Positions 16,148-26,302 are shown, counted from the stretch's first letter. The stretch is 28,484 nt of DNA from an uncultured Prevotella sp. (GCA_900557255.1 USSA01000025.1:1-28484); one strand, 5' to 3'. Numbers and translations: made by a program. Notes: generated by a model not told the origin, from the letters alone.

Positions 16148-18157
16148 ATGTACAGACGAACATTACTTACAGTGGCACTCACAGTAGTCACACTATGTTC
16201 CAATGCTCTTGATGTCAAGACGAAGATTAGCATCAAGCAGCCAGGCAATCCTGCCGTCACCTATTCACTGAAGGAGGATGCCGGACAATTGGTATCAGCA
16301 AATGGCTCTGCCTTGCCTATCGAAATCAAGCAACAAGTAACCAATAACGGCAAAGACCAAATCTACCAGGTTACGCTGACGGCACGACAAACAGCCTTCT
16401 ACAACTTCGAAGCCAGCCTCAACACGGGTTTGCCTTCCAATGGCAGCGAGTTCTACTTGCCTGGTTTCTGGTATCACCTAAACCTTCGCTCTCCTAAGGA
16501 GGCGCCAGCCTTCCACACCTCGAAGAGTTGGAATTTCAGAGAAGATCGCCTATCATCCCCGATGACCAGCGCCTTCAATGAGAGTGAGAAGAAATCCATA
16601 GCCGTCATGCGCTGCCTTGACAGTTCCAGTGAGACCCTGACCACCCATACAAGCGGGGAAGTCATCCTCAGTGGAGAAACCTCCTTGGGATATCTCGGTT
16701 TCGACAGCGAGCACAACGACGTTGCCCTTACCTTTGGTTATCCTTATATAGAGACCCCAAAGCGCTATATCCGAAAACTAACACTTATCGCTCCAATCTT
16801 CACATACGCAAAGCTAGAAAAAGGAAAGAGCAAGACCATCTCTTGGAGAATTATCGATGGCTCTGCCAACAATTATGGAGAACATGTAACCAACATGTGG
16901 AAGAAATGCTTTGACATCTACAATCCACAACCTCTGACTCCGCTCTTCGGACCAGACGAAATGAAAAAAGGATTATGCAACTATTTCAGACGCTCTTACA
17001 TAGACCGTTATCCATTGAAATATCATTCAGGACATACATTGCTCACTTATGATTGCAAGCCATATCCTGCCATGCAGATTGGTTTCTGCGGAAGAGTATT
17101 GCTCAATGCCTTCAACGCAATAGAATATGGAGAGCAACATCAGGAGAAAGACTTGGTGAACATGGGAAATGAAATTCTTGAGAGTTTCCTACAACATGGT
17201 TTCACCAGTGCAGGCTACTTCTATGACGATGTGAACTTCAACAAAGGTTTCCCTACCGAAGAGAAAGTTGTTCACTCCATTCGTCAACAGTCAGAAGCAG
17301 TATATGCCATCCTCTTGTACCTGAAATACGAGAAGAGCCAAGGACGCAAGCATACAGAATGGGAGAATCACATCAAGAAGATCCTGGATGGTTTCATCAA
17401 GCTACAGAAGAAGGACGGCAACTTTGCCAGAAAGTTCCACGACGACGGTTCCGATATAGACGCCTCAGGTGGAAGCACTCCTTCTGCCACATCAGCCTTG
17501 GTGATGGGCTATCGTTACTTTGGCAAGAAGCAATACCTTGAGGCAGCTCGCCGAACCATCGACTATCTGGAGAAAAACATCATTTCAAAGAGTGACTATT
17601 TCTCCTCAACCCTCGATGCCAACTGCGAGGACAAAGAAGCTGCCATATCTGCCGTCACTGCCAACTACTACATGGCATCCGTGACCAAGGGTAAGGAACG
17701 TCAACGCTACATCGACCTTTGCCAGAAAGCAGCCTACTTCGCCCTGTCATGGTACTACCTATGGGATGTACCTTTTGCGCAAGGTCAAATGCACGGCGAC
17801 TTAGGTCTCAAGACCCGTGGATGGGGTAACGTATCTGTAGAAAACAACCACATCGATGTATTCGTCTTTGAGCTGCCTCACATCGTCAAATGGTTGAGCA
17901 AGCAAGTGAACGAGCCAAGATTCCAGCAGATCTACGATGTCATCTTCACCTCACTCTCACAATTGATGCCTACCAAGGAGCGCAACTGTGGCATTGCCGT
18001 ACCAGGCTTCTATCCAGAGGTGGTACAGCACACAACTTGGGACTACGGTATGAACGGCAAGGGATTCTACAACAATTACTTCGCCCCAGGCTGGACAGTA
18101 GCATCACTGTGGGAAATGTACTCACCAAACCGTACTGACAACTTCCTCAAAAAATAA
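16148..18157 (+). CDS. Unassigned secreted protein with alpha/alpha-toroid domain
   Basis: I do not recognise the family of this 669-aa protein. It has a signal peptide (MYRRTLLTVALTVVTLCSNA). Residues about 20-270 look like a beta-sandwich (many short alternating strands, FYLPGFWYHLN, YLGFDSEHNDVALTFGYPY). Residues about 280-665 are mostly helical, with paired helices such as YLEAARRTIDYLEKNI and AISAVTANYYMASV, typical of the (alpha/alpha)6 toroid found in several glycoside hydrolases, polysaccharide lyases and epimerases. Acidic and aromatic clusters at SDIDASGGSTPSATSA, DANCEDKEAA, GQMHGDLGLKTRGWG and ENNHIDVFVFELPHI would suit an active site lining. It lies 19 bp behind a GH43 gene and 80 bp before susC, so a role in breaking down the locus substrate is strongly suggested. 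Its start at 16148 follows the signal peptide; the frame open from 16076 overlaps the GH43 gene. Confidence 0.75.
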   Translation: MYRRTLLTVALTVVTLCSNALDVKTKISIKQPGNPAVTYSLKEDAGQLVSANGSALPIEIKQQVTNNGKDQIYQVTLTARQTAFYNFEASLNTGLPSNGSEFYLPGFWYHLNLRSPKEAPAFHTSKSWNFREDRLSSPMTSAFNESEKKSIAVMRCLDSSSETLTTHTSGEVILSGETSLGYLGFDSEHNDVALTFGYPYIETPKRYIRKLTLIAPIFTYAKLEKGKSKTISWRIIDGSANNYGEHVTNMWKKCFDIYNPQPLTPLFGPDEMKKGLCNYFRRSYIDRYPLKYHSGHTLLTYDCKPYPAMQIGFCGRVLLNAFNAIEYGEQHQEKDLVNMGNEILESFLQHGFTSAGYFYDDVNFNKGFPTEEKVVHSIRQQSEAVYAILLYLKYEKSQGRKHTEWENHIKKILDGFIKLQKKDGNFARKFHDDGSDIDASGGSTPSATSALVMGYRYFGKKQYLEAARRTIDYLEKNIISKSDYFSSTLDANCEDKEAAISAVTANYYMASVTKGKERQRYIDLCQKAAYFALSWYYLWDVPFAQGQMHGDLGLKTRGWGNVSVENNHIDVFVFELPHIVKWLSKQVNEPRFQQIYDVIFTSLSQLMPTKERNCGIAVPGFYPEVVQHTTWDYGMNGKGFYNNYFAPGWTVASLWEMYSPNRTDNFLKK

Positions 18158-18237
18158 GAGGAAGTCCATCATGTATGAATTATCTAACGTTTAAGACCTG
18201 CTCAAAAGGCAGTCACTACCAAATACAAAAAGAGAAT

Positions 18238-21200
18238 ATGAAAAAGAATTTGTTACTAACAAGCATTGCTCTCATGTCTATTGCATCCGCAATGGCAGAA
18301 GGAGCATCGACGCCAAACAAGTATTTTACACATTCTGCAGCCATTCTTCAGCAGAAAGCAACGGCAAGTGGAAAAGTTCTCGACACCAATGGAGAGCCTC
18401 TCATCGGCGTAACCATCATGGAAGAGGGAACACAAAATGGAACTGTAACAGGACTAGATGGCAGTTTCTCTCTCAACATGACGAAAAGCAATGCGATGCT
18501 TAAGTTCTCGTATATTGGATTCACGGATGTCAAGTTGCCTGCTGCCAACAACCTAACTGTTACCATGAAAGAAGAGCAGAATGCTCTGAATGAAGTCGTG
18601 GTTGTAGGTTATGGCACCCAAAAGAAAGTAAACCTTACAGGATCTGTTGTATCAGTAGATCTTGCCAAAGAAACCAACTCCCGTCCTGTCACCACCGCAG
18701 CGCAGGCTCTGCAAGGTATGGCTGCCGGTCTCGATATCATCCAAGGCTCAGGAAAACCTGGTGAAGAAAACTTCTCTGTCAACATACGTGGTGTGGGAAC
18801 CATGAATGATGCCAGCCCATTGGTATTGGTGGATGGTATGGAAATGAGCCTCTCTGAGGTAAACCCAATGGATATTGAGAGTATCTCTGTATTGAAAGAT
18901 GCTGCCTCTTGTGCCATCTATGGTAACAGAGGTGCCAATGGTGTCATCTTGGTTACCACCAAGAGCGGAACAGAAGGTAAGATCAACCTCAGCTATTCTG
19001 GTCGTTTATCCATCAACTCACCTTCAAAGCTCATTCGTTTCATGTCCAACTATGCCGACTACATGTCTATCGTCAACGAAGCTTGTGAGAATATTGGCAC
19101 TGCTGGCAAATATCCAGAATCTGTGATCCAGCAATGGCGTGACGCAGAGGCAAATCCAAACGGATTGGCAGAGTCGGGCTATCCTAACTACGTGGCATAC
19201 CCAAACACAGATTGGTATGACGAGATCTATCAGACCAAGGTGATGCAGGAGCATTCCATCTCTTTGTCAGGAAAAGACACACGCACTCGCTATAACTTGG
19301 GCTTGACTTATCTTGACAACCCTGGTATGATTGTACGCTCAGGCATGAAAAGGTACTCCATCAACTTGAAGTTGATTTCAGACGTTACCAATTGGCTTCA
19401 GATTGGTGCACAGGTATGGGGTTCTCATTCCGATAAGGATAGAAACAACGTAGATGCATTAAGCAGCTGGGAATTCTTGAAGACCGTACCTGGCATTTAT
19501 CCTTATTACGATGGCAAATATGGTGGCATCGAGACTTCCATGGAAGATGGAGCCGCTCACAACCCATTATTATTGCTCAATGGCCAAGGCGACAGCTACA
19601 AGAAGACGACACATGCCTACTCCACTGCGTATGCACAAATCAAGTTCCTCAAGGACTTTACGTTCAAGACCAACTTTGGATATGATTTCTACAATACACG
19701 CCATAAACTGACAGAGGGTAGCAATGAGAGCTTCAGTTTCAGCAGAAACGAAGTGGTTAGCTCTCCCACATCATTGGAGACTTTGGCTGGATACATGTAT
19801 TATAACCACTACTACAACTGGAAGTGGACCAACACCCTCAACTGGAACCACACTTTCGCCCAAAAACATGACGTAGGTGCACTCGTCGGTTTTGAGGAAG
19901 GCAAGAATAGCAATGGTAATACTGATGTAAAGAAGATGGGTATGATAGACCAAACCATCAGCGACCTGAACACCCTGACTTCAGCAGAATACATCAAAGG
20001 TTCTTTCACTGGATATACTTATCGTTCATGGTTTGGACGTCTGAACTATGCCTACGATTCTCGTTACCTCTTTGAGGCCAATGCCCGCTATGATGGTTCA
20101 TCTCGCTTCTCTCCAGACAACCGCTGGGGTTTCTTCCCTTCAGCATCAGCTGGATGGCGTATCAGTGAGGAAAACTTTGCCAAGAATTCTTTCCTCAGTG
20201 CATTTGACAACTTGAAGCTCAGAGTATCATACGGTAAGTTGGGTAACTCTTCGGTTGACAACTATGCATACCAATCTTGGTATGAGACTGGTTACACAAT
20301 CATGGGCGGCAAAAAGGTTCCTCGTTTCTACCTGAACAAGTTACCAAACATGAATGTGACATGGGAAACAACCAAGACCTTTAATGTGGGTATAGACTTC
20401 GCCACCTTGAACAATCGCCTGTCTGGTGTACTCGACTACTATGACAAGCGAACCACTGGCATTCTCTATCGACCAACCATCGGTCTCGTATTTGGTGACA
20501 AGCAAGCGCCATTGCAAAACCTTGCCAGTGTAAGCAACCAAGGTTGCGAGGCTACACTCCGTTGGGAAGACAAGGTGGGCAAAGTAACTTACGGTGTTGC
20601 AGTAAACGGCTCCTGGAACAAGAACCGCGTCACCAAGTATAAGGGAAAGCTCGTTCAGGGTTGGGGTGCAAACCCTAACGACCCAGATGCTTATTACTCT
20701 AATCTCGGTGAGGTGTCATCTGGAGGCAACCAGCGCTTGTTGGAAGGCCACATGATGAACGAGTTCTATGTATATCCTATCTATTCTGGTAAAGGCAATT
20801 ATTACGACGCCAGTGGTGCTGTCGATCCTAACGGTGGTCCTAAAGACGGTATGATACGCACAGAGAAAGACTTGAAATGGGTGCAAGACATGATTGCAGC
20901 TGGCTATAGTTTCGAGCCTCAGCATAATGTTTCCAAGAATGCCATCTGGTATGGTGAGTATATCTATGCTGATACCAACGGAGATAAGGTATATGGTGGC
21001 AACTACGACCAGAAGTTCACCGGCAAGTCTATGGTTCCTAAGTTCAACTTTGGTATCCAGATGCACGCAGAATGGAATGGCTTCGACCTCTCCATGAACT
21101 GGGGTGGTGCTACAGGTTTCTCTACTTACTGGAGAGAGATTGGTCAAAACTCAACCAACGTCGTATTCGGTTTATCTGTTCCTCAGTGGATTGCCAACGA

Positions 21201-21540
21201 TCACTATTTCTACGATCCAGAGAATCCAACCGACCCTCGTACCAACCTCACCTCCAAGAACCCACGTATGTCTTTGGAGAACCCAAGTATGAGTGACGCA
21301 CTTGACAACACCTTCCATCTCTATAATTGCGATTTCATCAAGTTGCGTAACCTCACCATTGGTTATACACTTCCAAAGAATATCTCGAAGCGTATCTATG
21401 CAGAGAACCTTCGCATCTACTTCTCAGGTGAGAACCTCTGGACGATTACAGACTTCCCTGGCCTCGACCCAGAGACTCGTTCTGGAGAAGGTTATGCAAC
21501 CATGCGCCAAATTTCTTTTGGACTTAACGTAACATTCTAA
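18238..21540 (+). CDS. SusC-family TonB-dependent glycan transporter
   Basis: The 1100-aa outer-membrane barrel pulls oligosaccharides into the periplasm with TonB energy, working as the pore under a SusD lid. In order: a signal peptide (MKKNLLLTSIALMSIASAMA), a carboxypeptidase-regulatory-like domain at about 41-112 (ASGKVLDTNGEPLIGVTI), the TonB box and family mark NEVVVVGYGTQKK, a plug at about 130-245 (VNIRGVGTMNDASPLVLVDG, then SISVLKDAASCAIYGNRGANGVILVTT), and the barrel to the end (ISFGLNVTF). Length is typical. The start was set at 18238, where the signal peptide begins; the frame continues up to 18175 without coding character. About 20 extra residues sit between signal peptide and first domain, without obvious function. 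susD follows after 19 bp. Confidence 0.96.
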   Translation: MKKNLLLTSIALMSIASAMAEGASTPNKYFTHSAAILQQKATASGKVLDTNGEPLIGVTIMEEGTQNGTVTGLDGSFSLNMTKSNAMLKFSYIGFTDVKLPAANNLTVTMKEEQNALNEVVVVGYGTQKKVNLTGSVVSVDLAKETNSRPVTTAAQALQGMAAGLDIIQGSGKPGEENFSVNIRGVGTMNDASPLVLVDGMEMSLSEVNPMDIESISVLKDAASCAIYGNRGANGVILVTTKSGTEGKINLSYSGRLSINSPSKLIRFMSNYADYMSIVNEACENIGTAGKYPESVIQQWRDAEANPNGLAESGYPNYVAYPNTDWYDEIYQTKVMQEHSISLSGKDTRTRYNLGLTYLDNPGMIVRSGMKRYSINLKLISDVTNWLQIGAQVWGSHSDKDRNNVDALSSWEFLKTVPGIYPYYDGKYGGIETSMEDGAAHNPLLLLNGQGDSYKKTTHAYSTAYAQIKFLKDFTFKTNFGYDFYNTRHKLTEGSNESFSFSRNEVVSSPTSLETLAGYMYYNHYYNWKWTNTLNWNHTFAQKHDVGALVGFEEGKNSNGNTDVKKMGMIDQTISDLNTLTSAEYIKGSFTGYTYRSWFGRLNYAYDSRYLFEANARYDGSSRFSPDNRWGFFPSASAGWRISEENFAKNSFLSAFDNLKLRVSYGKLGNSSVDNYAYQSWYETGYTIMGGKKVPRFYLNKLPNMNVTWETTKTFNVGIDFATLNNRLSGVLDYYDKRTTGILYRPTIGLVFGDKQAPLQNLASVSNQGCEATLRWEDKVGKVTYGVAVNGSWNKNRVTKYKGKLVQGWGANPNDPDAYYSNLGEVSSGGNQRLLEGHMMNEFYVYPIYSGKGNYYDASGAVDPNGGPKDGMIRTEKDLKWVQDMIAAGYSFEPQHNVSKNAIWYGEYIYADTNGDKVYGGNYDQKFTGKSMVPKFNFGIQMHAEWNGFDLSMNWGGATGFSTYWREIGQNSTNVVFGLSVPQWIANDHYFYDPENPTDPRTNLTSKNPRMSLENPSMSDALDNTFHLYNCDFIKLRNLTIGYTLPKNISKRIYAENLRIYFSGENLWTITDFPGLDPETRSGEGYATMRQISFGLNVTF

Positions 21541-21559
21541 ATTATAAAATATCAGCAAT

Positions 21560-23407
21560 ATGAAAACGAATATGAAGAAACATATATTAGGTGGCCTATT
21601 GATGGTTGCTGCTGGAACTGCTTTTACAGCTTGCTCATCCGACTTTCTAGACACCCAGCCAACCGACCGTGTAGGTACCGACCTTGTTTGGAGCACATAC
21701 GACATGGCCAATGCTGTAGTAAACGGAGCATACGAGCGTTTCTATTATGAGAATGGATATGAGACACCAGACTGGCAGAACTTCGATGCCGCAACCGATG
21801 TTTGCGACCTTGATGCCAACTGGGGAGGCTATGATTGGTGTCGTGCACGTTGCAATTCTATCTATTGGGGGTTCAGCGCCATGTGGAAGAGATTGTATGA
21901 GGAAATCTATCGTACTAGCAATGTCATCTGCAACCTTGACAAGTGTGAGAGCATGTCGAAAGAAGAGCGTGCCAGAGACATCGCAGAATGCAAGTTCTTG
22001 AGAGCTTGGACATATTATCGTGCCAACGTGTTCTGGCGTGGCGTACCTATCTATACAGAGCCTGTGGAATATGGCCAAGACACCAAAGGTCGCAACACGG
22101 AGGCAGAAGTATGGGAGCAAGTCATCAAAGACTGCACCGATGCCATCGAAGAGCCTAACTTGCCTAACAAGTATTCCACATCTGATTCCAACTATGGTCG
22201 TGTAACGAAAGCTTGCGCCTACTATCTGCGTGGCCAAGTATATATGTGGCTGAAGCAATGGGACAAAGCTGTTGCCGACTTCAAGGCTATCACTACCATG
22301 GGCTTTAAGTTGTTCCCAGACTATAAGAACATGTTCAAGGCAGCTAACGAGCGAAACGATGAGTACATCTTCCAATATCAGTATTCTGAAGAAGATGGCA
22401 TGGGATCCTTGTTGGCACGTACACAGGGTAACCGTGTCACTTATACCGCTGATGGATTTGGCTGCTGGAACAACTTGATTCCCAACCCATACTTCGTTGA
22501 CTCATACGAGTATGCCAACGGTAAGCCTTTCAAAATGGACGAGGCCATTCCTGGTTACTCTAGCATGACACCAAAGGAACGTTCCGTATATTTCCTCCGC
22601 AATGGACTTGACCCTAACTCAAGTGACGCCAAGTTGAAAGCCGCTTATGAACAAATGGTGACATACGGATCAGACATGAGCAAGTATGACAAGAATGGCA
22701 ATGAGGAGAGAATTCTCAAGATTTACCAGGACAGAGACCCTCGTATGTTGATGAACTTCATCACTCCTTACTCTACTTATAAAGGTGGTGCTACCGCCGA
22801 CTGCTGGGACTATACCCTCCGTTGGCCTTACATCGGCTCAGACAATGCCGCTCCTTACGACTTGCGTACCGATACCAACGACCGTTTCTACTATCTCTGG
22901 CGTAAGTACGTACCAGAAGGAAGAGAGATGAAGAATGGTTTGAACAGCGATATTGATACTCCGATCTTCCGTTATGCAGGAGCACTCTTGTCTTTGGCAG
23001 AAGCCTTAAATGAGACTGGGCAGACAGATGAAGCCATTAAATACGTCAATATGGTTAGAGGTCGTATTCCAGGATTGGCATTGCTAAACAGCAACGAATG
23101 GACCCAAGTGTCAGGACAAGACGACCTGAGAGAACGCATTCGCAATGAATACGGATGGGAGCTCTGCGGAGAAGGACAGCTCTACTGGAAACAGATTCGT
23201 TGGGATACTTGGATGGACCGTAAGATCGGTACCAACCGTACGACTGTCAGCGATCCTGCCCAGTTGAATGGTGCCAATGGTATGACTGAGATTTGGGGAA
23301 CCAAGCGCTATACCAACGGATATATGGGTGAGCATGCCAAAGTGTTTGCCATCCCACAATCAGAGATAGAGCGTAATCCTAACCTGACCCAGAACCCAGG
23401 TTGGTAA
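21560..23407 (+). CDS. SusD-family glycan-binding lipoprotein
   Basis: The 615-aa surface lipoprotein captures glycan and closes over SusC. The lipobox is FTAC with Cys 25, followed by SSDFLDTQPTDRV, the family's usual opening. Helical TPR-like segments follow (for example LRAWTYYRANVFWRGVPIYT and YYLRGQVYMWLKQWDKAVAD), with many exposed Trp and Tyr that could stack on sugars. The C-terminal signature region is present (PIFRYAGALLSLAEALNETG, ERIRNEYGWELCGEGQLYW, and AIPQSEIERNPNLTQNPGW at the end). Either Met 1 or Met 5 could be the true start. The next gene starts 27 bp downstream. No SusE/SusF-type binding protein follows. Confidence 0.95.
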   Translation: MKTNMKKHILGGLLMVAAGTAFTACSSDFLDTQPTDRVGTDLVWSTYDMANAVVNGAYERFYYENGYETPDWQNFDAATDVCDLDANWGGYDWCRARCNSIYWGFSAMWKRLYEEIYRTSNVICNLDKCESMSKEERARDIAECKFLRAWTYYRANVFWRGVPIYTEPVEYGQDTKGRNTEAEVWEQVIKDCTDAIEEPNLPNKYSTSDSNYGRVTKACAYYLRGQVYMWLKQWDKAVADFKAITTMGFKLFPDYKNMFKAANERNDEYIFQYQYSEEDGMGSLLARTQGNRVTYTADGFGCWNNLIPNPYFVDSYEYANGKPFKMDEAIPGYSSMTPKERSVYFLRNGLDPNSSDAKLKAAYEQMVTYGSDMSKYDKNGNEERILKIYQDRDPRMLMNFITPYSTYKGGATADCWDYTLRWPYIGSDNAAPYDLRTDTNDRFYYLWRKYVPEGREMKNGLNSDIDTPIFRYAGALLSLAEALNETGQTDEAIKYVNMVRGRIPGLALLNSNEWTQVSGQDDLRERIRNEYGWELCGEGQLYWKQIRWDTWMDRKIGTNRTTVSDPAQLNGANGMTEIWGTKRYTNGYMGEHAKVFAIPQSEIERNPNLTQNPGW

Positions 23408-23434
23408 TTGTAATCAAGAATTCCAGAACAGACA

Positions 23435-24469
23435 ATGAATAAAAATATGATAAGTTGTTTAGGTTTATGTATTGTGTTCGGTCTTACTACTACAAATTGC
23501 TCGGTGTCGAATGACATCGAGCAATCACCAACTCCCGAACAGCCAAAAGTTGCTAAATACCATAATCCCATCGTTTCGACTTCACTCCCTGACCCAACTG
23601 TGACGAAGGCGGACGATGGCTATTTCTATTTGTATGCCACGGAGGACATACGCAATCTCCCAATCTATCGCTCCAAAGACTTGGTCAACTGGAACTATGT
23701 AGGTACAGCTTTCACTGATAGCTCACGCCCACAATGGAATCCGCAAGGTGGTATTTGGGCCCCAGACATCAATGTCGTGAATGGACGCTACATGCTCTAT
23801 TACTCCAAATCAGAATGGGGAGGAGAATGGACTTGCGGTATTGGCATCGCCTCCGCCACCTCTCCTCAAGGCCCTTTCATCGACCATGGAGCCTTGTTCA
23901 TCAGTCAAGACATTGGCATACAGAACTGCATAGATCCTTTCTATATAGAGGATCATGGAAAGAAATACTTGTTTTGGGGCTCCTTCCATGGCATCTTTGG
24001 TGCAGAATTAACGGAAGATGGACTCGCCCTCAAGCCAGGCACAAAACCTGTACAAGTTGCAGGCAACCAGATGGAAGCCACCTATATCCATAAACATGGT
24101 GACTACTATTATCTCTTTGGCTCGGCAGGTACTTGCTGCGAGGGAGTCAACAGCACCTATCAAGTCATCTATGGACGTTCCAAGAACCTCTTTGGTCCTT
24201 ACACAACGAAAGAAGGAAAGAATATGCTTGATGGAGCTTACGATGTACTGCTACATGGCAGCAACTTGGTTGCAGGTCCAGGACACAATGCTGAGTTTAT
24301 CACCGATGACAAACAACAAGACTGGATGATCTATCATGGATTCTTAAGATCCGACCCAGACGGGGGCCGCCTACTCTTCATGGACAAGGTGGAATGGATC
24401 AACGACTGGCCGCAAGTGGCTGGCAACATAACATCCATAGAAAGTAACAAACCCTATTTTAAAAAGTAA
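23435..24469 (+). CDS. GH43 arabinanase-like lipoprotein
   Basis: The 344-aa lipoprotein (lipobox TTNC, Cys 22) resembles alpha-1,5-L-arabinanases of family GH43. D53 in LPDPTV is the predicted base, D167 in IDPFYI the pKa tuner, and E214 in QMEATYI the acid. The stretch YYYLFGSAGTCCEGVNSTYQ, continuing into a GRS run, and the late GPGHNAEF are hallmarks of arabinanase-like members rather than xylosidases. The acid Glu sits in EAT rather than the commoner EGP or EAP. Signal and lipobox suggest a surface or periplasmic enzyme, so it could cut arabinan before or after import. It lies between susD and a GH2 gene, with only 6 bp to the latter. Whether it acts inside chains or at ends is not visible. 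Confidence 0.88.
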   Translation: MNKNMISCLGLCIVFGLTTTNCSVSNDIEQSPTPEQPKVAKYHNPIVSTSLPDPTVTKADDGYFYLYATEDIRNLPIYRSKDLVNWNYVGTAFTDSSRPQWNPQGGIWAPDINVVNGRYMLYYSKSEWGGEWTCGIGIASATSPQGPFIDHGALFISQDIGIQNCIDPFYIEDHGKKYLFWGSFHGIFGAELTEDGLALKPGTKPVQVAGNQMEATYIHKHGDYYYLFGSAGTCCEGVNSTYQVIYGRSKNLFGPYTTKEGKNMLDGAYDVLLHGSNLVAGPGHNAEFITDDKQQDWMIYHGFLRSDPDGGRLLFMDKVEWINDWPQVAGNITSIESNKPYFKK

Positions 24470-24475
24470 AGGCAA

Positions 24476-26302
24476 ATGAAAAAGAACGCATTAATCTGGC
24501 TATTTTTAGCTTTGATGAGCTTGACCGCCACTGCCAAAGCTCCCAACTCTCCGTGGAAACCTGCAGGAGACAAGATCAAGACAAAATGGGCTGAGACCTT
24601 GGATCCCAACCATGTGTTGCCCGAATATCCCCGCCCTATCATGGAACGCTCCAACTGGGCTAACTTAAATGGACTTTGGGAATACGCCATCCAACCAATC
24701 GGACAAAAAGAGCCACAAGCCTTTGAGGGCAAGATTTTAGTCCCTTTTGCCGTGGAATCAAGTCTATCTGGTGTACAAAAGCAAGTTGGCAAAGATAAGG
24801 AACTCTGGTATAAGCGCACGTTTACGGTTCCATCATCTTGGAAGGGCAAGACGGTATTGCTGCATTTTGGAGCAGTCGATTGGAAGACTGAGGTCTATCT
24901 GAATGACATTAAAATCGGCTCACATACGGGTGGATATACTCCATTCTGTTTCGACATCACACATTATCTCAAGCCGGGAAATCAGAAGCTGGTGGTAAAA
25001 GTGTGGGACCCGACAACGGATGGTTACCAACCTGTAGGAAAGCAAAATGCAAATCCTAATGGCATCTGGTACACTCCTGTTACTGGTATCTGGCAAACCG
25101 TATGGATGGAGCCTGTCAACAACAAGCATATCACCCATATCGAATCAACTCCAGACATTGACTCTCAAAAGTTGACCGTTCATGTTGCTACGGAAGGAAC
25201 TACTTGGGGAGACCTTGTTGACATTCAGGTCAAAGACGGAAACACTGTTGTTGCCAATGCCAAAGGTGCTGTAGGTCAACCTGTAGATATCGCCATTGAG
25301 AATCCTAAGCTATGGTCGCCAGAATCTCCTTCGCTATATGATGTGGAGGTAAAACTATTCAGTGGCGGTAAATTGCAAGACAAAATAAAGAGTTATGCTG
25401 CCATGCGAAAGATTTCAACCCAAAGAGATGGTAATGGCATCGTTCGTTTACAGCTGAACAACAAGGATTATTTCCAGTTTGGTCCATTGGATCAAGGATG
25501 GTGGCCTGACGGTTTATATACAGCGCCTACGGATGAGGCACTCCGCTATGACATACAAAAAGCCAAAGACTTCGGTTTCAATATGATTCGCAAGCATGTG
25601 AAGGTAGAACCAGCACGCTGGTACACCTATTGCGACCAATTAGGAATCTTGGTTTGGCAAGACATGCCTAGTGGAGACAAATCACCTCAATGGCAGAATC
25701 ACCAGTATTTCAATGGTTCAGAACTAATACGTTCAGCTGAATCAGAAGCAAACTACAAGAAGGAATGGAAAGAAATCATAGATTGTCTGCGCTCTTACCC
25801 TTCTATCGTTACATGGGTTCCTTTTAATGAAGCATGGGGACAGTTTAAGACTATCGAAATAGCAGAATGGACCAAGAAATATGATTCTTCTCGTTTGGTG
25901 AATCCTGCCAGTGGTGGTAATTTCTATCATACAGGTGATATGCTCGACCTACATAATTACCCAGGACCAGAGATGTATTTAGCCGATGGAGAAAGACCAA
26001 CTGTCTTGGGAGAATATGGCGGCATTGGCTTACCTATCAAAGGGCATCTTTGGCAAGCAGACAAGAACTGGGGATATGTTCAGTTCAAGAATGCAAAGGA
26101 AGTTACCGACGAGTACGTGAAGTATGCCGAAAAGCTTAAGAAATTGGCTCACACAGGTTTTTCTGCTGCCGTCTATACCCAGACCACGGATGTGGAAGGA
26201 GAAGTGAATGGCTTAATGACATACGACCGTAAAGTGATTAAGGTGGAAGAAGATAGAGTAAGAAAAGTAAATCAAGAAATCTGTCATCTATTCAATCAAT
26301 AA
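24476..26302 (+). CDS. GH2 family glycoside hydrolase
   Basis: The 608-aa enzyme has a plain signal peptide (MKKNALIWLFLALMSLTATA), so it is probably periplasmic. A sugar-binding jelly-roll domain lies at about 45-210 (WANLNGLWEYAI, WYKRTFTVPSSW, VYLNDIKIGSHTGGYTPF), then an immunoglobulin-like domain to about 310, and a TIM barrel to the end. The retaining mechanism residues are the acid/base E452 in VPFNEAWGQ and the nucleophile E513 in VLGEYGGIG. It lacks the extra C-terminal domains of large GH2 beta-galactosidases. GH2 members act on galactosides, glucuronides, mannosides and some arabinosides; the locus context favours a galactose or arabinose unit, but this is inference. It is the last gene before the operon terminator. 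Confidence 0.9.
   Translation: MKKNALIWLFLALMSLTATAKAPNSPWKPAGDKIKTKWAETLDPNHVLPEYPRPIMERSNWANLNGLWEYAIQPIGQKEPQAFEGKILVPFAVESSLSGVQKQVGKDKELWYKRTFTVPSSWKGKTVLLHFGAVDWKTEVYLNDIKIGSHTGGYTPFCFDITHYLKPGNQKLVVKVWDPTTDGYQPVGKQNANPNGIWYTPVTGIWQTVWMEPVNNKHITHIESTPDIDSQKLTVHVATEGTTWGDLVDIQVKDGNTVVANAKGAVGQPVDIAIENPKLWSPESPSLYDVEVKLFSGGKLQDKIKSYAAMRKISTQRDGNGIVRLQLNNKDYFQFGPLDQGWWPDGLYTAPTDEALRYDIQKAKDFGFNMIRKHVKVEPARWYTYCDQLGILVWQDMPSGDKSPQWQNHQYFNGSELIRSAESEANYKKEWKEIIDCLRSYPSIVTWVPFNEAWGQFKTIEIAEWTKKYDSSRLVNPASGGNFYHTGDMLDLHNYPGPEMYLADGERPTVLGEYGGIGLPIKGHLWQADKNWGYVQFKNAKEVTDEYVKYAEKLKKLAHTGFSAAVYTQTTDVEGEVNGLMTYDRKVIKVEEDRVRKVNQEICHLFNQ

Noticed and set aside
20716..22375. Long minus-strand frames (143 and 242 codons) opposite susC and susD
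   Set aside because: Typical antisense shadows of well-conserved genes; no motif or start signal.
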